Part shown: in pieces, positions 1 through 6,433 of the stretch
Layout: every line of letters begins with the position of its first letter
Position numbering within the stretch: position 1 is the stretch's first letter
Assembly (NCBI GenBank): GCA_050260215.1
Contig: JBLNBU010000118.1
Location: 1-16,347, forward strand
Direction: 5' to 3'
Origin: JBLNBU01 sp050260215
GTDB lineage: Bacteria > Pseudomonadota > Alphaproteobacteria > Rhodospirillales > Magnetospirillaceae
DNA: 16,347 nt
The notes under the pieces: generated by a model
Told to the model about the DNA's origin: nothing
Database searches by the model: none
The model's input: the letters and a program-made list of their open reading frames with translations, nothing else
Position numbers and translations under genes: made by a program

Positions 1-896
1 GCCCAGGCGCGCGGCAGGGTGAAGGCGCCGCCGCCGATGAAGAAGGCCGAGATGTCCTCGGCCCCGAAGCGGCGATGGGCCAGCTCGTCGGCGAACTGCA
101 GGTAGCTGGAATACAGCAGCCGCGGCTCGGCGCGGTCGTTGATGCCGTGGCCCAGGTGGTCGAGCACCAGCACCGCGGCCTCGCGTCCCGACTCGCGCGA
201 GAAGTCGTCGACCCGGATGCAGTAGTAGTCGGACTCGACCCGGCACGGCGAGGCCAGGCTGTCGCCGGCCCACGCCGCCGCGCCGGCGGCCAGGCCGACC
301 AGCACCGCCGCCACCCGGCGGCGCTGCAGCAGGACCAGCCCCAGGACCGCGTACAGGGCCGAGACCGCCAGGATGGTGCGCACCGTTCCCAGCCACGAGA
401 TGAACAGGAAACCCGCCGCCAGGGCGCCGACGATGCTGCCCGCCGCACCCAGGGCGTACATGCGGCCGATGGCGCGGCCGGCATGGGCGGGGGCGGCGTC
501 GACCGCCAGCTTGGTCAGCACCGGCGAGGCCACCCCGGCCAGCAGGCTGGGTGCCAGGAACAGCGCCGCCGTCAGCGTGACGATGGCGGCGATGGGGTTC
601 CAGCCCAGGGCCAGCAGCGGGCCCGACAGGGCGCGGACCAGAAGCGGGGTGGCGGCGCAGGCGGCCGCCGCCAGCAGCAGGGCGATCCCCACCCGGGCGC
701 GCGCCGCCGCCGCCTCGGCCAGCCGGCCGCCGATCCAATTGCCGGCCGACAGCCCGGCCAGCACCACCGCGATGATCGCCGTCCAGGTGTACAGGCTCAT
801 GCCGACATAGGGCGCCAGCATGCGGCCGGCGACGATCTCGACCACCAGGGCGGCGGCCGAGACCAGGAACAGCGCAGCGCCGGACAACCAGGACAT
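1..896 (-). CDS. Membrane-bound spermidine-synthase-like (fused MFS/SpeE) protein, C-terminus beyond window
   Basis: The reading frame is open from the ATG at 896 to the window edge, giving 298 residues without the C-terminus. The N-terminal ~215 residues are hydrophobic, with six or seven likely membrane segments; the first contains the stretch ALVVEIVAGRMLAPYVG, typical of the 'fused MFS/spermidine synthase' family. From about residue 220 the protein turns soluble and looks like a Rossmann-type aminopropyltransferase domain: LVLDHLGHGINDR, then YSSYLQFADE and AFFIGGGAFTLPRAW, the last resembling the SAM-binding glycine motif of SpeE-like proteins. Real aminopropyltransferase activity is unproven, and many members of this family have no known substrate. 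It is transcribed away from the sulfur-related genes and may have nothing to do with them. No clear Shine-Dalgarno sequence precedes the ATG, so the exact start is moderately uncertain. Confidence 0.8.
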   Translation of the reverse strand, partial: MSWLSGAALFLVSAAALVVEIVAGRMLAPYVGMSLYTWTAIIAVVLAGLSAGNWIGGRLAEAAAARARVGIALLLAAAACAATPLLVRALSGPLLALGWNPIAAIVTLTAALFLAPSLLAGVASPVLTKLAVDAAPAHAGRAIGRMYALGAAGSIVGALAAGFLFISWLGTVRTILAVSALYAVLGLVLLQRRRVAAVLVGLAAGAAAWAGDSLASPCRVESDYYCIRVDDFSRESGREAAVLVLDHLGHGINDRAEPRLLYSSYLQFADELAHRRFGAEDISAFFIGGGAFTLPRAW

Positions 897-924
897 GGGC
901 GAAGATTCCGCGGGAAACGAACCG

Positions 925-947
925 GCGAAGACTATATCATCCTTCGC
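925..947. promoter_or_regulatory. Inverted repeat in the divergent promoter region
   Basis: GCGAAG (925-930) and CTTCGC (942-947) form a perfect 6-bp inverted repeat with an 11-nt AT-rich centre. The centre contains TATATC (933-938), which could serve as a -10 element for the plus-strand genes; read on the minus strand, TATAGT overlaps it. The whole gap between the divergent starts (896 and 976) is only 79 bp, so promoters for both directions must lie here or overlap the genes. No convincing -35 box was found. An operator or a short RNA hairpin are both possible. Confidence 0.3.
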
Positions 948-975
948 TAACTGAAAAATGCCCCGGGGAGGAAGC

Positions 976-1422
976 ATGCGCCGCGCCGTTCTTGCGCTGA
1001 TGCTCTCGCTTGCCGCGGCCGTCCCGGCCGCCGCCGGCGAGACGGTGCTGACCGCGCCCAAGCCGACCATGGACCAGCCCCGGCGCATCCTGCTGCAGCT
1101 GACCAGCGACGATCCGCACCGCATCAACGGCACGTTGGGCAACCTGGGCAACCTGTCCAAGTTCTATGGCATGGACAACGTCCAGCTGGCGGTGGTCGCC
1201 TACGGGCCGGGGGTGAAGGCCCTGCTGAAGGAGACCTCGACGGTCAAGGACCGCATTGCCTCGCTCCAGGACATCGACGTCGAGTTCGTCGCCTGCGGCA
1301 ACACGCTCTCGGCACTCGGCGTGCCCGAGGACGCGGTGCTGCCCGGCGTCAAGGTCACCGAGGCCGGCATCGCCGAGATCGTCGAACGCCAGCGCGCCGG
1401 CTGGCACTACATCGCACCGTAA
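976..1422 (+). CDS. Secreted DsrE/DsrF-like family protein
   Basis: The product is 148 residues. The start at 976 is preferred over the in-frame ATG at 958 because GGGGAGGAAG (965-974) lies just upstream and because the protein then begins with a proper signal peptide: two Arg, a hydrophobic core, and a likely cleavage after Ala20 (PAAA-GE). The mature part resembles the DsrE/DsrF-like fold: RRILLQLTSDD at the first beta strand, an NLSKFYG helix, VQLAVVAYGPGVKALL, then VEFVACGNTL with a single conserved Cys107, the position used as sulfur carrier or thiol in several family members. It is predicted to be periplasmic, unlike the cytoplasmic DsrEFH encoded further right. It is followed 17 nt later by a SoxW-like thioredoxin gene, which suggests a joint role in periplasmic thiol or sulfur handling. 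The exact function is unknown. Confidence 0.85.
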   Translation: MRRAVLALMLSLAAAVPAAAGETVLTAPKPTMDQPRRILLQLTSDDPHRINGTLGNLGNLSKFYGMDNVQLAVVAYGPGVKALLKETSTVKDRIASLQDIDVEFVACGNTLSALGVPEDAVLPGVKVTEAGIAEIVERQRAGWHYIAP

Positions 1423-1439
1423 GGGAAGGGGGGAAAGAC

Positions 1440-2024
1440 ATGCGCACCATCATCGCCGCGCTTTGCCTGGCGCTGGCCGCCCTGTGGGCCGGGCCGGCCG
1501 CCGCCTACGAGCCCAAGATGGGCGACGACGGCCTGTATCACCAGGACTGGTTCCACGAAGGCTTCCTCGACCTGCGCGACGACCTGGCCGAGGCCACCAA
1601 GCAGGGCAAGCGCTTCGCCGTCATGTGGGAACAGAAGGGCTGCCCCTATTGCCGCGACGTCCACACCGTCAACTTCGCCGACGACAAGGTGCGCGGCTGG
1701 GTCAAGGACCACTTCCTGGTCGTCCAGCTGAACCTGTGGGGCGCGCGCGAGGTCACCGACGTCGACGGCGAGGTGCTGACCGAGAAGGACCTGGCGCGCA
1801 AATACCGCATCACCTTCACCCCCACCGTCCAGTACTTCCCCGAGATCCTGGCCGAGATCAAGGGCAAGAAGGGCGCCGATGCCGAGGTCGCACGGCTGCC
1901 CGGCTATTTCCGCAACTTCCATTTCCTGGCCATGTTCGAGTACGTGTGGGACAAGCGCTATGCCAAGGGCCAGGACTTCCAGCGCTACATCCTGGAGAAG
2001 TCGGCGGCGACCCAGGGCCATTGA
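1440..2024 (+). CDS. SoxW-like periplasmic thioredoxin
   Basis: The product is 194 residues with a signal peptide (positively charged start, Leu/Ala-rich core, likely cleavage near Ala22). A thioredoxin fold follows. The redox motif is C68-P-Y-C71 within EQKGCPYCRDVH, the form seen in SoxW and related thioredoxins that keep Sox or other periplasmic cysteines reduced. A Thr-Pro in RITFTPTVQYF is the cis-proline expected opposite the active site. The C-terminus (PGYFRNFHFLAMFEYVWDKRY) also matches SoxW-type proteins. No soxXYZAB genes are visible here, so the partner is more likely the secreted DsrE-like protein encoded directly upstream, or a thiol elsewhere in the envelope. A purine-rich Shine-Dalgarno region (1424-1437) precedes the ATG. 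The gene symbol is left empty because no sox cluster is present to support it. Confidence 0.85.
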   Translation: MRTIIAALCLALAALWAGPAAAYEPKMGDDGLYHQDWFHEGFLDLRDDLAEATKQGKRFAVMWEQKGCPYCRDVHTVNFADDKVRGWVKDHFLVVQLNLWGAREVTDVDGEVLTEKDLARKYRITFTPTVQYFPEILAEIKGKKGADAEVARLPGYFRNFHFLAMFEYVWDKRYAKGQDFQRYILEKSAATQGH

Positions 2025-2050
2025 CCGGGCGGGGGCGGCCGTCGTTATAT
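2021..2050 (+). promoter_or_regulatory. Possible internal promoter before the trpD2-like gene
   Basis: TTGACC (2021-2026) and TTATAT (2045-2050) are separated by 18 bp and resemble sigma70 -35 and -10 boxes. The -35 box overlaps the stop codon of the thioredoxin gene. The stretch 2046-2066 is strikingly AT-rich for this DNA. This is a pattern match only; it could allow the downstream genes, including dsrN, to be expressed separately. Confidence 0.3.
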
Positions 2051-2079
2051 TAGAAAAATTTGATCTAGAGGTGCCCAAA

Positions 2080-3081
2080 GTGAGCCAGGAACATCCCTTC
2101 GCCCAGTACGTCCGCATTCTCGGCAAGGGCCCGCGCCTGTCGCGGCCACTGTCCATGGAGGAGGCGCGGGATGCGTTCCGCATGGTCATGGACGGACGGG
2201 TCGAGCCGGTGCAACTGGGCGCCTTCCTGTGCCTGCTGCGGGTCAAGACCGAGACCCCGGACGAGGTCGCCGGCCTGGCCGCCGCCATCCGCGAGACCAT
2301 CAAGCTGCCGGCCGACGCTCCGGCGGTCGACCTGGACTGGGCGTCCTATGCCGGCAAGGCCCGCCAGCTGCCTTATTACCTGTTGGCGGCGCTGACCCTG
2401 GCCCAGCACGGGATCAAGGTGTTCATGCACGGGGCCGAGCACCACACCGCCGGCCGCGTCTACACCTCCGAGGCCCTGGCGGCGCTGGGGATCCCGGTGG
2501 CGACCTCCATGGCGGCGGCGGTCAAGCAACTGTCGGGCGCCAACTTCGCCTACATGACGCTCGAGCACCTGTCGCCGCCGCTGCACGGCATCATGGAATT
2601 GCGCCACCTGCTCGGCCTGCGCTCGCCCATCCACACGGTGGCCCGCCTGATCAACCCGTTCGACGCCGCCTGTTCCATCAACAGCGTGTCCCACCCGCCC
2701 TATGCCCCGGTGCACCAGCAGGCGGCGGCGATGCTGGGCCAGAACCGCATGGCGGTGTTCAAGGGCGAGGGCGGTGAGGTCGAGCGCCGGCCCGAGAAGC
2801 CGTGCGAGGTCTATTCGCTGGTCGAAGGCCAGGCGGTGGTTGAGGAGTGGCCCGCCATCCTGTCCGCCCCCCGCGGCCATGACGAGGAGATGGACCTGGC
2901 CCGCCTGAAGGCCCTGTGGACCGGCACGGTCGAGGACGAGGCGGCCGCCGCCACCATCGCCGGCACCGTCGCCATCGCGCTCAAGGCCATGGGCCGCGCC
3001 GAGGGCGTCGACCAGGCGCTGGGCATGGCGCTGGCCATGTGGCGCGACCGTATCCGCGACAAGATCCCGGGGGCGGCGTGA
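2080..3081 (+). CDS. TrpD2/YbiB-like protein (anthranilate phosphoribosyltransferase fold)
   Basis: The product is 333 residues. The GTG at 2080 is chosen because GAGGTG (2068-2073) sits 6 nt upstream; an in-frame GTG at 2071 would overlap that site. The protein has the two-domain glycosyltransferase family 3 layout: an N-terminal helical part (SMEEARDAFRMVMDGRVEPVQLGAFLCLLRVK) and an alpha/beta part with KVFMHGAEHH and YTSEALAALGI. The GTGGD-type PRPP loop of true TrpD is absent; that position reads LDWASYAGKARQLPYYL. This, along with the later HTVARLINPF and SVSHPPY segments, matches E. coli YbiB (TrpD2), a homologue reported to bind nucleic acid rather than make tryptophan. I therefore do not call it trpD. 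Its place between SoxW-like and dsrN genes hints at a link with sulfur metabolism, but nothing in the protein shows one. Confidence 0.75.
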   Translation: MSQEHPFAQYVRILGKGPRLSRPLSMEEARDAFRMVMDGRVEPVQLGAFLCLLRVKTETPDEVAGLAAAIRETIKLPADAPAVDLDWASYAGKARQLPYYLLAALTLAQHGIKVFMHGAEHHTAGRVYTSEALAALGIPVATSMAAAVKQLSGANFAYMTLEHLSPPLHGIMELRHLLGLRSPIHTVARLINPFDAACSINSVSHPPYAPVHQQAAAMLGQNRMAVFKGEGGEVERRPEKPCEVYSLVEGQAVVEEWPAILSAPRGHDEEMDLARLKALWTGTVEDEAAAATIAGTVAIALKAMGRAEGVDQALGMALAMWRDRIRDKIPGAA

Positions 3082-3112
3082 GCAATCCCGGGGGAGAGGG
3101 GCAGGGTTTGCC

Positions 3113-4540
3113 ATGACCACCCGCCCCGCCCCGCGGCTGTTCATCTCGGCCGCCCACAAGTCGTCGGGCAAGACAACGATCACCGTCGGGCTGGCCGCGG
3201 CCTTGGCGGCGCGCGGGCTGGCGGTGCAGCCGTTCAAGAAGGGGCCCGACTACATCGACCCGCTGTGGCTGGGGGCGGCGACGGCGCGCGAGTGCCGCAA
3301 CCTGGACTTCCACACCCAGCCGCCCCTGGCCATCCGCCAGGCCTTCGAGCGCTTCTCGCGCGAAGCCGATATCAGCCTGGTCGAGGGCAACAAGGGCCTC
3401 TATGACGGCGTCGACCTGGAAGGCGGCAATTCCTCGGCCATGCTGGCCACTTGGCTGGATGCGCCGGTGGTGCTGGTGATCGACTGTGCCGGCATGACCC
3501 GCGGGGTGGCGCCGCTCTTGCTGGGCTACAAGGCCTTCGATCCCAACGTCAACATTGCCGGCGTCATCCTCAACAAGGTCAGCGGCCCGCGGCACGAAAA
3601 GAAGCTGCGCGACGTGGTCGCCCACTATGTCGGCATCCCCGTGCTGGGCGCGGTCCACCGCGGCCCGGCCATGGAGATCATGGAGCGGCACTTGGGATTG
3701 ATCCCCGCCAACGAAGCGGCCGAGGCGCAGGCCGCCATCGGCCGGCTGCGCGACGCAGTCGCCGCCCAGGTCGACCTGGACGCGCTGGTCGACCTGGCCC
3801 GATCGGCCGCGCCGGTCGAGACCTTCGCCGATCCGCTGCCGGCAGTGCCCGCCCGCGACCTGAAGATCGGCGTCGCCCGCGATGCCGCCTTCGGGTTCTA
3901 TTATCCCGACGACTTCGACGCCCTGCGCTCCTCCGGCGCCGAACTGGTGGTCGTCGACGCGCTGAACGACGCCCGCCTGCCCGAGGGCCTGGATGGGCTG
4001 TTCATCGGCGGCGGCTTCCCCGAGACCCAGGCCGAGTGGCTGGAGGCCAACCGCACCTTGCGCGCCGACATCCGCGCCAGGGCCGAGGCCGGCCTGCCGG
4101 TCTATGCCGAATGCGGCGGCCTGATGTACCTGTCGCGCGCCATCGTCTGGAAGGGCGAGCGGAGGGAGATGGTCGGGCTGATCCCCGGCGAGACGGTGAT
4201 GTACAAGGCGCCCCAGGGCCGCGGCTATGTGCGCCTGCGCGAAACCGCCGCATTCCCCTGGCCGCGCCTGGAAGACGGCCCCGGCGTAGTGCCCGCCCAC
4301 GAGTTCCACCATTCCCGCCTGGAAAGCCTGGAAGGCGAGCCGGTGTTCGGCTACGAGGTGGTGCGCGGTGCCGGCATAGCCGAAAAGCGCGACGGCTTGA
4401 TCATCCGCAACGCCCTGGCCACTTATGCGCACATGCGCAGCGTCGGTCCCAGCCCGTGGGCGCCCCGCTTCGCCGCCTTCGCGCGCTCCGTGCGCCAAGG
4501 TGCCACATTGACGAAACTTAAGGTGCCGGCCGGCGCTTGA
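3113..4540 (+). CDS. dsrN: DsrN, CobB/CbiA-type siroheme amidase (cobyrinate a,c-diamide synthase family)
   Basis: The product is 475 residues, normal for CobB/CbiA. It uses ATP and glutamine to amidate acetate side chains. In sulfur oxidisers the dsr-linked form, DsrN, is thought to convert siroheme to siroamide for the DsrAB sulfite reductase. The N-terminal P-loop is SAAHKSSGKTTITVGL, with Lys20 and Thr21 in place, followed by PFKKGPDYIDP and SLVEGNKGLYDG, both family hallmarks. The C-terminal glutamine amidotransferase domain has FIGGGFPE (297-304), the nucleophile Cys334 in YAECGGLMYLS, and HEFHHS (from His396). It lies 31 nt after the TrpD2-like gene. In Allochromatium-type clusters dsrN follows dsrP on the same strand; here it is about 3.2 kb beyond the dsrP end and points toward it. 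Cobalamin-pathway CobB is the main alternative, but no cobalamin genes are nearby. Confidence 0.88.
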   Translation: MTTRPAPRLFISAAHKSSGKTTITVGLAAALAARGLAVQPFKKGPDYIDPLWLGAATARECRNLDFHTQPPLAIRQAFERFSREADISLVEGNKGLYDGVDLEGGNSSAMLATWLDAPVVLVIDCAGMTRGVAPLLLGYKAFDPNVNIAGVILNKVSGPRHEKKLRDVVAHYVGIPVLGAVHRGPAMEIMERHLGLIPANEAAEAQAAIGRLRDAVAAQVDLDALVDLARSAAPVETFADPLPAVPARDLKIGVARDAAFGFYYPDDFDALRSSGAELVVVDALNDARLPEGLDGLFIGGGFPETQAEWLEANRTLRADIRARAEAGLPVYAECGGLMYLSRAIVWKGERREMVGLIPGETVMYKAPQGRGYVRLRETAAFPWPRLEDGPGVVPAHEFHHSRLESLEGEPVFGYEVVRGAGIAEKRDGLIIRNALATYAHMRSVGPSPWAPRFAAFARSVRQGATLTKLKVPAGA

Positions 4541-4580
4541 TGTGAAAAAGTGCCGGCGCCAACCAGATCGGATCCCCCGG

Positions 4581-5585
4581 ATGCCCGCAACGCCAGACTC
4601 GGCAATGATCGTCATCGACCAGCTGACCCACGTCTATCCCGGTACGCGCAAGATGCCGCCGCGCACCGCGGTGGACCGCCTGACCTTGTCCGTGCGCGAA
4701 GGCGAGTTCGCCATCCTGTCCGGCCCCAACGGCAGCGGCAAGTCGACCCTGTTCCGCATCCTGTGCGGGCTGGCGCTGCCCTCGGCGGGCACCGTCCGAG
4801 TGGCGGGCTTCGACCTGTTCAAGCAGCCGGCCGAGGTGCGCAAGGTCATGGGCGTGGTGTTCCAAAGCCCCGCCGTCGACAAGCACCTGTCGGTGGGCGA
4901 GAACCTGGACATCCACGGCGACCTGTACGGCCTCTCGGGGGCCGAGTACCGCAAGCGCCGCGACGAGGCGCTGGGCTGGACCGACCTGGCCAACCGCCTG
5001 GACCAGAAGGTCGAGACCCTGTCCGGCGGTCTGGCCCGGCAGGTCGAGTTGGCCAAGGTGCTGATGACCCATCCCCGCGTGCTGCTGCTGGACGAGCCCA
5101 CCACCGGGCTGGATCCGGGCTCGCGGCGCAACTTCCTCGATGCCCTGCACCGGCTGCAGCGCGAGCGCGGCATGACCGTGCTGATGACCAGCCACGTGTT
5201 CTCCGAGGCCGAGGACGTCGACCGCGTCGCCATCATGCGCGAGGGCCGCTTGCTGGCCTATGACAGCCCGCAGGCGCTGCGCGCCATGATCGGCACCGAG
5301 ATGGTGGTGATCCAGCCCCGCGACGCCGAAGCCCTGGCGGAGCGTCTGCGTGCCGACGGGCTGGCGGTGCGTCGCCACGGCGACGAACTGCGCCTGGAGG
5401 AGACCGAGAACGGCGACGGCCTGCCGCTGCTGGAACGCATCCTTGGCGCCTATCGCCCCGACATCCTGTCCATTTCCATCAAGCAGCCGGGGCTGGAGGA
5501 CGTGTTCGTCCACGTCACCGGCCGCGCGGTGCCCGACCACGCCACCTTGAAGCCCGCAAGCCCCATCCGGAGGACCGGCACATGA
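4581..5585 (+). CDS. ABC-2 exporter ATP-binding protein
   Basis: The product is 334 residues from the ATG at 4581; an ATG at 4605 and a GTG at 4542 are in-frame alternatives and none has a strong Shine-Dalgarno sequence. All ABC ATPase motifs are intact: Walker A GPNGSGKST (48-56), a Q-loop in VVFQSPAVD, signature LSGGLARQ (from 147), Walker B LLLDEPTTGLDP with Asp171 and Glu172, and the switch His205 in TSHVFSE. About 100 residues after the nucleotide-binding domain resemble the C-terminal extension of DrrA/NatA-type drug or ion exporters. The stop codon overlaps the permease start by 4 bases, so the two are translated together. The substrate cannot be read from the sequence. Its place after dsrN could mean a role in the sulfur pathway or simple proximity. 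Confidence 0.88.
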   Translation: MPATPDSAMIVIDQLTHVYPGTRKMPPRTAVDRLTLSVREGEFAILSGPNGSGKSTLFRILCGLALPSAGTVRVAGFDLFKQPAEVRKVMGVVFQSPAVDKHLSVGENLDIHGDLYGLSGAEYRKRRDEALGWTDLANRLDQKVETLSGGLARQVELAKVLMTHPRVLLLDEPTTGLDPGSRRNFLDALHRLQRERGMTVLMTSHVFSEAEDVDRVAIMREGRLLAYDSPQALRAMIGTEMVVIQPRDAEALAERLRADGLAVRRHGDELRLEETENGDGLPLLERILGAYRPDILSISIKQPGLEDVFVHVTGRAVPDHATLKPASPIRRTGT

Positions 5586-6397
5586 TCCGCGTCGCCTACG
5601 CCCTGGCCAAACGCGAATTCGTCCGCTTCATCCGCCAGCCGCAGCGGGTGATCGGCACGGTGGCGCAGCCGCTGTTGTTCTGGCTGTTCCTGGGCGCCGG
5701 CTTCGGCGGCTCGTTCCGCCCGGCAGGCATGGAGAACGTCACCTATCTCGAATACTTCTATCCCGGCGTGATGCTGATGATGATGCTGTTTGCCAGCATC
5801 TTCTCGTCGATCACCATCATCGAGGACCGCGACGCCGGCTTCCTGCAGGGCGTCATGGTCGCCCCGGTCAATCGCCTGGCCATCGTGCTGGGCAAGGTGC
5901 TGGGCGCCACCTCGATCGCAATGGTGCAGACGCTGATCTTCACCATCGCCTCGCCCTTCCTGGGGCTGCACTTGAGCGCGGGCAGCCTGGTGCTGCTGCT
6001 GGCCAGCTTCGTGCTCACCGGCATGGGGTTCTCGGCGCTGGGCTTCCTGCTGGCCTGGGGGATGAAGTCGACCTCGGCCTTCCACGCGGTGATGATGGTG
6101 TTCCTGATGCCGCTGTGGATGCTGTCGGGCGCCCTGTTCCCGGTCAGCAATGTGCCTGGCTGGATGAAGGTGGTGATCACCGCCAACCCGGTCAGCCACG
6201 CGCTGGCCATCATCCGCGCGCCCTTCTACCACGGGCCCGCCGAGTTGTTCGCCAACGGCCAGTACCTGCTGAGCCTGGGGGTGACCATCGGCTGGGCGGT
6301 GATCTGCCTGGGCCTGTCCATGGCCCGCGTCAACCGCCGTGACCGCGGCGTGGCGGCGCCTGAGCACGCCCACGCGCAGGTCCAGCCGGCGGAGTGA
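5582..6397 (+). CDS. ABC-2 type transporter permease
   Basis: The product is 271 residues with six predicted membrane segments, the usual ABC-2 half-transporter layout. Visible family marks include the N-terminal KREFVRFIRQPQRVIGTVAQPLLFWLF, the IIEDRDAGFLQGVMVAPV loop after the second segment, MPLWMLSGALFPVSNVPGW, and ANPVSHALAIIR near the end. The ATG overlaps the ATPase stop (ATGA), and GGAGGA (5569-5574) gives it a good ribosome binding site. It would pair as a homodimer with two copies of the upstream ATPase. It is the last plus-strand gene before the convergent junction; a palindrome at 6407-6431 follows within 10 nt of its stop. The substrate is unknown. Confidence 0.88.
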   Translation: MIRVAYALAKREFVRFIRQPQRVIGTVAQPLLFWLFLGAGFGGSFRPAGMENVTYLEYFYPGVMLMMMLFASIFSSITIIEDRDAGFLQGVMVAPVNRLAIVLGKVLGATSIAMVQTLIFTIASPFLGLHLSAGSLVLLLASFVLTGMGFSALGFLLAWGMKSTSAFHAVMMVFLMPLWMLSGALFPVSNVPGWMKVVITANPVSHALAIIRAPFYHGPAELFANGQYLLSLGVTIGWAVICLGLSMARVNRRDRGVAAPEHAHAQVQPAE

Positions 6398-6406
6398 ACC
6401 GCTTAT

Positions 6407-6431
6407 CTCCCTCTCCCGGCGGGAGAGGGGG
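6407..6431. terminator. GC-rich palindrome at the convergent junction
   Basis: CCCTCTCCC (6409-6417), GGC, then GGGAGAGGG (6421-6429) form a perfect 9-bp stem with a 3-nt loop, extendable to 11 bp with one G-T pair. It lies in the 36 bp between the converging stops at 6397 and 6434. There is no clear T-run on either side, so it may terminate transcription in both directions weakly or be an extragenic palindrome of the dispersed REP type. No second copy was noticed in this window. Confidence 0.5.
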
Positions 6432-6433
6432 AA

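Noticed and set aside
75..950. Long plus-strand open frame rich in Gln, Arg and Gly
   Set aside because: It is antisense to the well-supported spermidine-synthase-like gene; low-complexity composition and no ribosome binding site mark it as a GC-rich shadow frame.
958..975. ATG at 958 as start of the secreted DsrE-like gene
   Set aside because: It has no ribosome binding site and would put six residues in front of a complete signal peptide; the ATG at 976 has a strong Shine-Dalgarno sequence.
2080..3081. Annotation as trpD (tryptophan biosynthesis)
   Set aside because: The PRPP-binding glycine loop is missing, no trp genes are nearby, and the sequence is closer in pattern to YbiB/TrpD2.
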